Source: Ectocarpus siliculosus (lineage: Eukaryota > Sar > Phaeophyceae > Ectocarpales > Ectocarpaceae). From it: a DNA stretch of 64,000 bases. Both the position numbers and the translations under genes were made by a program. Positions 34,301-46,032 of this stretch are shown here, piece after piece (position 1 is the first letter of the stretch; each line of letters starts with the position of its first letter). Location: assembly GCA_000310025.1 (NCBI GenBank), contig FN649747.1:2133183-2197182 (forward strand). The letters run 5' to 3'. The notes beneath the pieces were generated by a model. That model was not told where the DNA came from, did no database searches, and worked only from the letters and a program-made list of their open reading frames with translations.

Positions 34301-37300
34301 CGCATTTATGTAATCTAAGAGGCGAACACCTGAGGTAGGGAAAACAGGTCAAGCGAGAAACGCTTTCAACGGCTCAAGCCGGCACGCGGTAGTTCGTACC
34401 TCCGCCCAAAAATACGCCCCCACTCAAAAACGGATAGGCAAATGTCCATCAAGTTGTCGTACACCCCTTGTTGTTTTGCAACCCCAAAGTAACAGCCGAC
34501 CTGCCGTACTTCCGAGAAACGACTGAAACGGCACATGCAACGGCACAGACTGCCCACTCCTGACGAAACCTCCTGAAAATGAACGAGGCCACCGCCGACA
34601 GAGCAAACGCTGCACAAGGCATGTGTCGGGAGAGGACGTGCTGCTAAATAGTTCCGCGAGACTTTGCACTAGCTGTACGCGAGAGAGGGTGTAATATGCG
34701 GCGAAACCAGCGTCATTTCCACGGAGACCGGCCGTATTGGGGGCCGGCGGAGGCAATATCCGGCCTTGTACACCTGGTACGCAATTTCCAACTGGTAAAC
34801 ACGAAGAGAAACAAGTTGCCGGCACGACATACTGGCGGTAAGCGACAAAAGCCAAACAAGGCAGTAAGAAGCCAATTGCCGTTTACCGCCGGTAACAGCT
34901 TTGGACAAGAAACGCTTTCAGTGTATTGTTCGAGCATACGTGTATTGCAGACACGTGCTCTTTTCCTGTCACTGCGCTAAGATTCGAACCCACGTCGTAA
35001 AGGTATTAAGGTTGCGAGGTTACTCACGGTTGCCAACCCTATGATATATGTACAGTAGAGCGAGCCACGGATGCGTGTGACCAATCCTTTTTTTTTTTTG
35101 TCGTCCCATTTTTTCTGGACATCTGTCCTCCTCGCGCAATCCGGCACAATCCTAGACGCACGCCCGGGACACACAGGAGGAAGGCCACGCAGGAGTTGAT
35201 TGTACTCTCGACCTTCCCTCTACGGTGCTCGCCTTGATGTTTATGTGTCGCGAAAAGGATCCAGCCGTTCCTTTCCCTCGTGGACTGTCAAGTCCAATTT
35301 CCGCGTGGGCACGAAATTATCGCTTTCCACAGCTGTTTTTGGTCATGTTGTGAGAAAAAACATAAAATACATTTATTTTGACTGAACCAAGATTCGAACC
35401 CCAAGTCCTAACGTCAGCAGGTTGCGAGGCTACCTACTGAACCTGTCAGGATCATTGCCGCGTGATTGGCGGTCTTTATGAGATAGACACGGAGACTTTG
35501 TTATGTATCCGATACGACAAAATACAGCAGGATACCGACAATATCTCGCAGCATGGCCCGTCCTAAACCCGGCCGGAGAGTTGCCTGGCGTGGGGCGCAT
35601 GGGGGTACTCTGCGGAGGAGGTTGTAAAACATCAGGCCTGTTAGCCTAGGCTGCTCTTAAGTCGATGGACATGTAAGCTTTTAGGTTGTGTATTACCGGT
35701 CGTCTCAAGGGTAGAGGCAGAGAGATAGGGCGGCCCCGTGAGGGACCACACAAGCCCATAATGCCAAGAGTCAGAACCATGGAACGTACAAGACTCGGGG
35801 GCCGGTACACAACATTCGCAGTTGGACGAAACCATGTCGACACAGCACGCTCATTGCGTTTTCAGATTTTCGACCGGAGAACATACCACGTGCGTCTGAT
35901 GTATGCATATATGCTATCGACCGTGAGCAGTGTCTTGATTGCTGTGCGCTGAACCTCGCTCCTGGCGCGCTTTGGCCCGTTTCACCCGTTGTTTGCGGCC
36001 TTCCCTTCTTCCCAGGTGCTGTCGATGTGGGAGGATGATTTAACGGGGGCGGTTAAGTTCCGCGCGCGATGGCTGGTGCGCTCCTCGGATCTGTCAAAGG
36101 AGGCCTTGTCAAGGCTTCGAACGGGCCGCAGCCGGTCTGCGGGCGACGGCAGCGGCGAGGAGGAGCCAGATTTGAAAGGCAATTCTTTGCCCGATCAATC
36201 TCGAGAGACGGACGACGACGACGGCGAGGTTTTTCTCACGACCAAGGAAGAAGATCTCGACGCGGATGCAATGGTGAAGCCAGTAGCGATCTCTGTGGCC
36301 GCGAGCGCGACGATCGACACCCTTCGAAAACCGAAGCGAAAGACTGGGCCCCGACTTACCCACGCCTTCGACGCTTCCTCCGGCGACTTTACCCCCGTGA
36401 AGGATACGCACGCAATCATCACGCGCGCCAGAGCTCGCCAGGCGGAGGGCCTTGCAAGCGCATCAAGTGTCCCCGAGAACAGCGCTGCTGGGAAGGGCAG
36501 TAAGCCCGTGGCACAGGGTCGCCCGTGGTTTCTACCAAAGCGGAAAGAAAGTCAGGCGGCTGGCCGCGGGAGGGACATGGCGGAAACGCCAGCGCGTGGC
36601 ACCAGCAGGGAACAAGATTCTAGTGTCAACAACGGGCATCCTAGCGTCGCCACCGACTCGGAGGACCGGGGGATTGAGAAGGACGAACACCAAGAAGGCA
36701 GCGACGACAACGACGACGAGAAAAAATCAAGCAGAGTTAGCGACGCTGCGGCCGCTTCCGCTCCCCCCGCCTCCGCCGACAGCAGCAGCGATGAAGCCTT
36801 TACACCGAGGAAGTCGGGCCGGCAGAAGAAGCTTCGGCAGTCGCCGAACGGCCGCGAGGCTGTGGAGGTTCCGTGGCACGGGCGCCGTCCCGGCGTTTCG
36901 GAGGTTGAGCGCCAAGGACCGCCTCGCCCCGCTCGTTCTCGACGCCTGGTGATGACTGCCGCAGACCCCCCTCGCACTCGACGCCTGGCGATGCCTCCCG
37001 CGGATACAGCAGGGGCCGCTGCAAAGTGTGCAGAGGGCGGCGCCGTGCCCCACGCCGCCGACGTGAGAGGGTCCCCTGGCTCTGTGCGGACGCGCCGGTC
37101 TGCCGCGGGTGCAGCGGGAGCTCCGCCGTCGCTGATGGGGGGCTCAACGGCACCTACCGCCAAGCTAATACTTTCGGGCAAGAGGAAGCGAACTCCCACC
37201 GCCAAGCGCATGGAGGGGGACAACGAGTCATGCGAGGCAGAAGCGCCTGATTTCATCCCGCCCCGGCGGACTCTCGTCGGTGAGGACCACCAGGTGGATA

Positions 37301-40300
37301 TTCCAGACGTTCTGCCTGCCGAGGATAGAAGCAAAGCGGCGGCGGCAGGCCGTGCCGAAGGGACCGGCGCCGAGATGGTGAGTGGCTATGCTCGGCCGTC
37401 GGGACGGTTTTCTCGTGTCAGCGTCGAAGAGCGGCTGGGAAAAGAAGGCCTCGTGTGCTGCCTATATACATTCCGTAGAGGTCGCGAGTACTGCTGTGTG
37501 CGCTTGCCCCGGGTTTCGCCTTACTTGTTGGGTCGGCGGGCGAATTTCTGCAGCCCAGCATTCGCGAAGAAACACGTTCAAAAGGAAAACAAAGAATGAG
37601 CACGTCGACACGACAAGCAAGCGATGTGCCGGGCGTAGCTTGGCATCCAAGGAAGGGCTCACGAGCCTCCCATACGGTTGATTTGGCGACAAAATCCACG
37701 GCGGTATTTCCTCGAGTTTTTCGGTCCACAGCAGCTACGCTCTGTGTTGTTCATGATTTGTTCTCTACGTTACGCAATATTCTTGTGGGCCATTCTTAGT
37801 GACTTTTCGTCGTTCGGTCTGGCCTGAGGGGACTCATCCTGAGTGCTAGGTATGTGCGTGTGTGCATCACAGGGGGGTAGCTGCTAGTCACATGAGCCAG
37901 CAGCGCTTTGTCGACTGCAGGCGAACGGATGCCTACGGCCTCCACGGGCGTGTCCTATGGCCAAAGGGCGTGCCCCCTCACGTGTTTTTCGTACGCCTCA
38001 GAGGTGTCCCAAAGATGTCGGCGCTGCACGGCCTGACAGAACGCATAGGTTGCAGGCTCCCGGTTGTGTCTCAACCCGTGCCGGACCTTGACGCCACATC
38101 TCTTAACTAACGGTCAGGTCTGGCAAAGTGTCCGCGATTGGGACCCGCACTCCCGTGGCATGTTGGCGGGGTACCTTCAGGCAGCCAACACTATGGTCAG
38201 GTCGAAGCAGGCCCGCCCAGGGGTGGCTATTCACGTGCGCCTCGGCGGCAAGAATGACGATGGCGGCGGCGGCGGCGGCAAGAATGGCGGTGGTGGCGCC
38301 AGCACCAGCAATGGCAACAACAACAGCTTCGCCGTGTGGGCGCTCACGACTGGCGTTAGCAGCGCCGCCGGGGACGTTCGAGTTGCGTGCTCGGAGATCG
38401 CCCAGACGGAGATTCCAGCCTCTGCCATCCAGAGGGTGCAGGCAAGGGGGTGACTTGGGGGTTCCCGGCGAAGAAACTATTGAACCGTTTTTGTGTCCTC
38501 GAGTCCCCTTTGATGAGAAACACCGGTCTATCTCCCAAGCCCTGAGAGGCCGTTCAAAAAATTTAGGAGCCACTCCCGTACCCGTTTACGAACGGGTGTG
38601 CGCCACGGTCATGGGCGCTTTTTCGTTCAGCTGACAGGGGACCTGGGGGTCTCCCTGGCGGCTGGCTGACTCAGTCTTGCCGTTCGTTTATCCTTTCCTC
38701 TTTTATCGTGCGTGCAACACACAGTGCGAAGAAGCGGCCCTGGAGGCGCTGGTGAAAACGAACTGCGTCCTTGACAACTTCGAGCCGGCCCTCAAAATGC
38801 TGGCGGATAGCACGACGTCGCCGGAGAGCTTACAGCCGTGGTCGCTGGATCAGGTATGACCCAAGTCCGAGTGCCCGTTTAGCGTTGGAGATGGCGATCT
38901 CTGTCAGAGATGGCGATCGCTGTCTGCTCGAAGGATGCCGCCCATTGCACATGCAGGAGACTCCCCAATGGAAGCGGGTAGACCATCAAGCAGTTTCGGC
39001 GGTTGAACTTGTCCTTATTAATTTTCAGACGGATACGCGTGGACCCTTTTGATTATTGCTACAGGTTAGAACCCTCGAGGCCGCGCTGGACAAAGATTTT
39101 GACGTCAACGGGCGTTCGCAGGGCTGGGCTCGACCCGGGATAGACATGGACCGTGAGGACTGCATAGACATCGCTAAAGTTAGCAAGGAGGTCCCGGGAA
39201 AAACGCCCGCACAGGTGCAGTACAATGAACGTCCTCTTGGCGTGCGCTTGCAAGTGAGCGCAGGTTGTTGTCGGCAGTTGAAGTTTGAGCCACCGTTTCC
39301 ACGTAGTGTGAGCGGTTGCGCGGGTTGGTTGCCTAGCGCGAACGCGTACTCTTTGTGCGTCGTTAACCTTGTTTTGCGGTCTATTTGGTCTTGATCTTTC
39401 GATAGGACCTCCTTGTATGACTCCACTGTCAACGCTCCTACGTGCTTGTTGTTGCGTTGTCTTCTTGCCCCCCTCCCCTCTCCCGGAAACGGCAAGGTGT
39501 TGCAATTCTACTTCAGATATCTTGCTGCCGCAAGGCCTCTGACAGATGTCGTCTACGGTCCAGAGGTGAGAGGATGTTGCGGCCTTGTATTATGTCTACC
39601 AAACCTGACGCATATGGTTCAATTCTACGGGGTATCGAAAGACCTGCACATGCCTCCCGCCCGAGTATTTTCTATTCTCTCTTTCAGTTTGCAGATATGT
39701 TTTGGTGATTCTTGATTTTTTAGGCCCTGGTGCGCGAGGTGGATCCCTTGAAGTGCACCATGAGTGTACCTAATCGTAATGCTACCGCTGAAAAAGACTC
39801 CGTGGGAAACTAGACGTGCAACCTGCGCGTCGAAGTTGGCAGTGTCAAGGGCATGCGTGTTAACTCGAGGGAGGAGCTCCGTCGTAGCACAGCATGTTTC
39901 TTGGCATGTTCCGGGAACCCTTTTCTGAGCTATATTATCGCGGTGTAAATATGGTTCGAGTCTTGTATGTGATTGGATCGTGGGAACCGGGATGGACAAT
40001 GTTGCCAATGTCGCCAAAACCGTCCTTCTCGACGAAATGTGAGCACCTATATATTTTTACCAAGTCCAGTTTGTGATTTGCACCAGGTATTTGACACAGT
40101 AGGCAGCAGAGAAAACGGTGAGCGTCATTGAAAAAACGGCCGCCCAGAATCGAGGCATCTGTTTGACGACGTTCGTCAAGGGTGTCCCTCCGCGTCTTTT
40201 AAAACGCGAAGCACTCTTCGAATCACGTTTTCACGACGAGCGACACCGAACCTTGGGTGGGGGAGATGCCTCAACTTGCTTCATCTCAAAGGAGAACAAG

Positions 40301-43300
40301 AAGCGAGACACTGTTGAGAGTCTCGGTCATGATCCTGCCTTCCTTGCCAAGCTGCTTTACACCTGTGCGGTTTGTGCCGACACCCCGAGCACAAGGCCCT
40401 GGCAACAACCTGCCCAAAGTTTCCGAGTGCTCGATGGCGGACCTCTCTCTCTCTCTCTCTCTCTCTGGCTATGCTGCATTATCACATCCTTCCCCTTGTG
40501 ACGTATGTATCGCTTGTAGGCGGCCGAGGCACGAAAGAGAGAGAAGCTCTCAGGCGACGACTCGGACGTGGAGGTACCGGTGACCCCTCGGGGGGCCGCC
40601 GGACGACCCGCCCGAAGCGGCTCAGACACCACTCCGTCCCGTCGTGTCACGAAGCAAGAGCCTGCCGGAACGCGCAGAGTCAGCCCCTCTCCTAACGGCA
40701 GCGAAGAACCCCGCGAGGCGACCACGAGCCCGAAAGGCACCGGGTCGCGCACGGCATCGACCTCCGGCCTGTCAATGGGGGGCGACGGCCCGCGTACCGG
40801 TGACGATGGTAGCGGCAGCACTCACGGGACACGAAAAGACCGCCCCTCGGGAGGGAACGAAGCGGCTCCCGGGCCCCTTCCGCGTGACGCGGGGGGGGTA
40901 CTGCAGGTAAGAGGGGCAATAACAATGTTGTTTCGGTTCGATGTGCGGCGAGTTCGTTCCCAGCCCGTTTTGGAAGCACACGCCTCCGCACCGACTGCGT
41001 GTGTACACCGTGACTGGTGAGGCGGTGCACGTGCCGTTGATGGCTCGGCTCTGGCTTGCTCTTGCGCGGAGGAGACACGCCCCGAGAGCTTTGGAAATTG
41101 TCGGCCCTGCCCACAAGCTTCACTGTCTTTCTTGTTTCTCCAGGCTGGTGTTTTGTTCAGAGCAAACCGGTCGGCAGGGCGCAACCCGTCAAGGTTATCT
41201 GGAGGTCATTCCAACCACGGCGGTACTATAGTTCTTCCCCACGTACGCATATTACCGTAGGTTGCATAAGATGCCACACCCGCAGGACGGATTTCCTGAG
41301 CTCGACCACTCCACGACATCCAGGATGCCAAAACCAAATGAGACGTTTTGGGAAAGCTCTCGACGAGACGGATCCAACGCCCCAATTTTCGGCACCGCCA
41401 CTGATTTTTGCTCCAGAATGGTCGAGCTTTCAAAAGCGGTTCCAGGGGGTGTGGTATCTTACGCAACCTACGGTATCCAGCCACACCCACACAGCAGTTC
41501 CACGTGCACGTGCATGGGCAAGTTTCCGAGTCGTGGCCGCTCGTTGCACCCGGGTGTTCACAGGCGGACAGCGGTGATGATAGAAGCAATCATCGCACGT
41601 CTCGAACATCAGCACCTGTCGCTCGTGGCCCTGGAGAGCAAGACTCACGGTCCAGCCAGGCTGTCCCTCAGAGGAGGGCTGTGTGGCGGCCTATATTAAC
41701 CCCAGGTGGGTTGGACACGTACGCGGCTCAAAGGTTGCTCATCAATGGCGGTCTTGGGGCTGGTGCTACCAGCGAGAGTGATGGCACGTGTGCAACAGGG
41801 AACAAACAGCGGGGGGGGGGGGGTCCAAGTGCGGTAGATGATGGAACTCAATGCCCTGGTACAATGATGTTGGTTGGCGTAATGCTTGAAACGTGCGGTG
41901 GGCGTACGCAAGCATGTCTTTTGGCGTGATACCCCGCGAGGTTCTTAAAAGTTAAAGGATTTACGTCCCTCATTCGTGGCGATATTACCAAACGTGCAAC
42001 CGACGTTTGTCCTTTTGTATTTGTCGATTGTGGCTGTTCCGGCTCGATCGATCCTCCCCGCTTTTGCACCCACCAGCGCCAAATCAGCGCCCGTCGGAAG
42101 GACTTTCGATGCCACCGCGCTCGGTGCCGGGCAGAGTACGAGACCAGCGTTCTGATGGTGGGAGTGATGTGGTCATGGCAGAGGGTCGGTCAGGCTTTGG
42201 TGGAGGTGACCAAGTGTTTGGGTTCATGGCTCCGTGCTGGCATCTGTTGGAGAGGGCGCAGGCCTACATGGACCCGGTAAGAACTTTCCCCCTCATGGTG
42301 AAACGCCGCGTTTTTTCCCACAGTTTTGTCGTTCATGCCCCTTTTTTTTTGTGATATGTCGCTGTTTTTGGTGTTGACGTTCACTCGCCTGCCTGGGAGC
42401 GTGGCTCATACGATGAGGCCGATCCACATGCGGCGAAGTCCTCGTTGTGGGGTATCGAGAAGGAGCAAGAGAATCGACGTGTGCCAGAATCCAGGCCTTA
42501 TTTGGGCCCGCTCACTTCTAACGTCTTGGAACGCCACGTCCCTGTCTGCTCGCATGCCGTTCAGGATCAACTTTCTTACATGAAAGGTCTCATCCTCGCT
42601 CATCTCAGGAGGCCCATGTCAAGGGATCAGGTGAGGCACTATTTACCAATCGCACTCTTAGTAACGCCCCGCTAGCAGTTTGTAGAGGAAGAACTCCTTT
42701 GAGGTATAGTCCGGTTTTTCGTCGTGGCGACTTGGCACACGTTGCGAGCGATGCCCACGTTGCTCTGAGTTACACACGATTCTAACTCCCCTTCTTTGTG
42801 GCTCGAGTTCTTCGAGTTCTTGCGAGGTAGTCTGTCGTTGGACGACTACGGTCTTGGGTGTGCATGTGGAGCTTACACACTCTTGCATTTTCTCGGGGCC
42901 CTCACCCCCACCCCACCCTTGCGTTTTTCCACGCCGCACTTTCGATGCCACAAGCTGCTGAAGAGGGTCAAGAGTTGCCTTCACGAGCAACAGCACATCT
43001 ACACCGCCTTTGTCAAGTGAGCTGCGTTTCTCATGTGTGCTGTTGTACTGCCGCGAGGCTTAGCCAAGCTTGTGCGGTACATTAGTCGGGGTAGAAAATA
43101 ACCGTCCCTGTGGTATCTTGTGCGAAAATTACCGACTCCTGGTAGTAAAAAACACATATCACGACCAGGGACTTGGCCGTGCACGCTTCCTTCATTCGGC
43201 GCAAGTGTTGTGGAGTATTTTCGGCGTGCTGGCCACTAGGACGGTGATTTCACGAACACTGAGTCATCCAACGCGGCGCCCTCTCTCTCTGTGCCGTATC

Positions 43301-43940
43301 CAGGATGTTTGACCACGTTGACCAGACCCCCCTGATGCCGCTATTTCCGGCGACGAGAAGGACCCCGGCGGCCATGCCACCCCGAGGACATGTCCCTCAT
43401 GCCGCCGTTGCCGCCTACCCTCCCCCGGTAGAAGGTCGTCCCTACATGATACGCCCCGGCACGACGCTAGGGAGTGGCGGCGGCGGCGGCGGCGGCAGCA
43501 GCGACAGCGTGCTAAGGGGGGCGGCGCCGTCCTATTTCTACCCGGGAATGGCTGCTGCTCCCGGAGCCGGTCGCACGAGTGCCCGCCAGTGGTCGATGCC
43601 ACCGCACGGAGCAGCAAGTGCCAGCGTCGGCGGCGACGGTTACAGCGGAATGCATAAAGGAAGAGCTGGGGGTGGAGACGCTCTTCTTCATCGTGGTGCG
43701 TACCCTCCTCCTATGCACGCTACTGCCGCTTACCAAGGCCGGCGAGACGTGCATGACAGGGATAGGGATATGGAACGGAGGGAGGCATGGTCTGCACAGC
43801 AGCAGTCCCAGCAGCAGCCGAGGCCGCGGGGGGTTAATGGTTCGGCGGTACGCCCGCCAACCGGACATGCGTCGGCTAGATGGATGCCCGGCCCTACGGA
43901 AGCGTCCTGGGGGGGCGGCGGCGGAGATGTTTACCGCTGA
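31382..43940 (+). CDS. BAH-ELM2-SANT chromatin protein, paralogue B, 1237 aa, 12 exons
   Basis: Exons: 31382-31567, 36016-37377, 38118-38441, 38725-38853, 39065-39214, 39497-39565, 40520-40906, 41564-41705, 42077-42276, 42565-42630, 42955-43016, 43304-43940; all phases join as in A and C. The BAH domain runs over exons 1-2 (about 26-150; VNTNDVVEIAD, then VLSMWEDDLTG and FRARWLVRSSDL). ELM2 starts TLVGEDHQVDIP (481-492), with WQSVRDWD in exon 3 and EEAALEALVK in exon 4. SANT-like exons 5-6 (668-740) end in LQFYFRYLA. A Gly/Asn-rich insert sits inside ELM2 (exon 3). The C-terminal module reads GFMAPCWHLLERAQAYMD, YMKGLILAHL, SCLHEQQHI, MFDHVDQ. Intron 3 begins with GC instead of GT. Closest to C: exons 4 and 5 are about 63% identical in protein. 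Likely a co-repressor scaffold by analogy with MTA/RERE. Confidence 0.88.
33169..33196 (+). repeat. (GT)n microsatellite
   Basis: About thirteen GT dinucleotides in intron 1 of gene B. Confidence 0.85.
34978..35050 (-). mobile_element. tRNA-like head of a SINE (fragment)
   Basis: On the minus strand this reads ..GTAACCTCGCAACCTT..GACGTGGGTTCGAATCTTAG. That is a B-box (GGTTCGAATC) preceded by a tRNA-like D-arm region. It resembles the head of the SINE at 35200-35457 but lacks the body. No folded acceptor stem or CCA end is visible, so it is not called as a tRNA gene. Confidence 0.5.
35200..35457 (-). mobile_element. tRNA-derived SINE, family 2
   Basis: The minus-strand head has a tRNA-like A-box region and a B-box (GGGGTTCGAATC, about 35389-35400). 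The body contains a core of about 36 bp at 35258-35295 (read on plus: TCGCGAAAAGGATCCAGCCG, then a CCTTTCCCTCGT end). This core is shared with the SINEs at 44543 and 50050, although their tRNA heads differ. It lies in intron 1 of gene B. Confidence 0.6.
38442..38724 (+). other. GC-AG intron 3 of gene B
   Basis: The exon 3/intron border reads GTGCAG followed by GCAAGG, where paralogue C has the same exon end followed by GTGAGC. The acceptor is ACACAG at 38724. The reading frame and homology require this border, so the donor is GC. GC-AG introns are a known minor class with strong flanking consensus, as seen here. Confidence 0.8.
41255..41473. mobile_element. 219-bp TA-flanked MITE (copy 4, intact) in gene B intron 7
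   Basis: It starts CCGTAGGTTGCATAAGAT and ends ATCTTACGCAACCTACGG, with TA on each side. Inner inverted arms (GAGCTCGACCACTCC and its near-complement) and the shared centre GGAAAGCTCTCGACGAGACG are clear. It has the same length as the element at 513-731. This is the best-preserved copy and defines the ends. It lies about 90 bp before exon 8 of gene B. Confidence 0.8.
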
Positions 43941-44542
43941 AAATAGAGAGCTGCCTGAGATGGTGTGCGGATTGTTGATATTGTTTGCATGGTTGCTTTT
44001 GCAACATGACCTTGTGCGAGTTTTGCTACGTTTTGGCCTGTCTTAAGCTTTGGGGGGTGAATGCGGCACGGCCCGGCACTTCTACACACGATATTTTCTG
44101 CATCGTCCTACGCCGTTCTGTAAGTAAACCTCACGCAGCAACACCCTTTTTTTATTTGTATGTGATTTTCCCTCAAGAGGTGCCAGTCAGACACATTTTA
44201 CTGAAGGCTTCTCGTTCTTTTGTTCTTCCACCCATCGGCAATTCTTGAGTTCTAGGTAGTTATTAATAGACGACGTGTGCTCACGGTAGCGCTTTTTAGT
44301 TACAGGAGTACTGTAGTAGAATTGTTTATTGTGTCGGAGGTTGGTTCATGTTTCCATTGGCACTACGGTTGGTTCATGTGATGAAAGGTCCTGAACTGAG
44401 TGCGCAAAGACGCGGTGTGATTGATATCGAGTGCTCGGGTTGGTGAGGAGGCGGTTGGATCGTTGTGGTCCTCTTAACCCTCGCCCAACCACCTGCCCCA
44501 GCCCAATTCTGTACGGCCGACAGGCGAGGTTAGCGTAGGCAT
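43941..44542. other. 3' flank of gene B
   Basis: Non-coding as far as can be seen. It is expected to hold the 3' untranslated region and polyadenylation site of gene B, before the SINE that follows. Confidence 0.4.
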
Positions 44543-44936
44543 GCCGGTCACCCCGGTGGTCTAGTGGTAACCTCGAAACCGCTTGTGGCAAAGTCGTGAG
44601 GTCGAATCCCCCATGGGGTGTAAAATCAACAATTTTGCGGGTGGAAGCGAAAAAGCGAAAAGCTCGTGCGTACCAAACTTCGACGTTAGCACCGTTGACG
44701 AGGGAAAGGAACAGCTGGACCCCTCTCGCCATAAAAAAAAAAAATCAGCACGCACCGCAGGAGGAAGGTGGGGCACGAAAATAAAATGACAAGAAAAAAG
44801 ACTCGGCGTGTACCTCCCTCCTGTTTGACCCCGGAGGGTTGTACTTGTACGAAAAATGAAAAATACGCTACTACACTGACGCTTGTACACGTCTCACCAC
44901 GAAATTGGGGGGACTGTCGCCTTAATAAATGGGACG
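44543..44936 (+). mobile_element. tRNA-derived SINE, family 1, copy 1
   Basis: The head CACCCCGGTGGTCTAGTGG (A-box) and GTCGTGAGGTCGAATCCCC (B-box) is tRNA-like. The anticodon-arm region is followed directly by a body rather than an acceptor stem. The body carries the shared core (CGAGGGAAAGGAACAGCTGG, then CCCTCTCGCC). The 3' end has a small hairpin around GGGACTGTCGCC followed by TTAATAAAT. It matches the minus-strand copy at 50050-50433 along its whole length. Confidence 0.75.
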
Positions 44937-46032
44937 AAAAACACAAAACAAACGTGTCTAAAATTTGCTATCTTTGCCGTGTCTTGTGCGTGCTACTCGC
45001 GGCGGGGGGCGCCTAGGGTTGCCGTCACGCCAACCACCTACATGTAGTTAGTTCGGTTCGTGGCATGATTAGGTGTCCGCCTACAGAACAAAGCCACTTC
45101 CTTCCCATTCCAGAGGGTATGTGTCCCTTAAAACCCTAGCACTCACGCTCGAACAGCGTAGTCCGGACCTTCCGTACCACGCCGCTCTGCTCCTTCTTCA
45201 CCATCGCGTGTGCTGGGTACACTCTTGATGTATGATCGTGTTGGCACCAGCTGGACGTCTTGCATCTCATTTGGCAGTTACTACAAAACTATATTTAACG
45301 TGCAGGAAATAAACGCTCGGTCTCGCCCGCGGTTCTCCACAGCACACAAACATGCGAAGTAGCAGCCCTGGTAGACATGTGTGCAATGTCCTTCTGTTGT
45401 TACCGTCTCCGTCTTCAATCCGGAGAGTAGAGTAGCCTCCCCCATTTCGCCCTTCTCACGGGGTCCCAGATGATGTAGCCTTTAGAAGTATTTTGTGTTG
45501 TCAACCGCACTGAGTCTGACGTTTTTTCATTGGTCAGGCGGTTAGCGCGGTCGCGGTCGATGCATATAAAAGGAACACAACCACTAAACACAAAACACAA
45601 ATCTGATGTTAAGGGCCACCTAGTTCGGTCGCTCAAATACACGGACCCATTAGCTTAGAAGAAAGTTCCTTCGACCGCACATTGGACGTGCGCATGAAAA
45701 TGAAATCACCAGCACGCATACCTTGTGCGTACGATGACAACACACGCATGAACAAAAAAGCTGACGCCCCTACTTCCGCGCATACTTCGGTAGCAGACGG
45801 AATAGAAGCACGCTACTATACGCAGGATCTAGTCGTAAAACAGACGTAGTGAAAATTCTATGTACTCAAATAATGAAATAACGAATACGTGGTCGATCAT
45901 CATGAATCAACAAGGACGATGCGCAGAACCTTAAAAGATGGAAGAAAATAACCTTTCGCTTGGAGACACCATAAAAACGAAAATTGGGGTGAAGTGAAAC
46001 GGCGCCAAGCATTTGTTTCGATGCTTCCTATT
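44937..46032. other. Spacer between the convergent genes B and C
   Basis: No gene is recognised. AC- and CT-rich non-coding sequence. It should hold the 3' end of gene C, which reads in from the right. Confidence 0.45.

Larger units (their letters stand above)
31568..36015 (+). other. Intron 1 of gene B (4.4 kb)
   Basis: A phase-0 intron splitting the BAH domain at the same codon boundary as in A and C. It contains a (TG)n run at about 33169-33196, a purine-rich GGAGGA tract at 33300-33370, and two SINE-related pieces near 34980 and 35200-35457. No nested gene is recognised. Confidence 0.7.

Noticed and set aside
39722-39790. Possible small exon of gene B (ALVREVDPLKC) after exon 6
   Set aside because: It follows an AG but has no counterpart in gene C or A and runs into a stop. 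Exon 6 joins 40520 in the same phase as in C.
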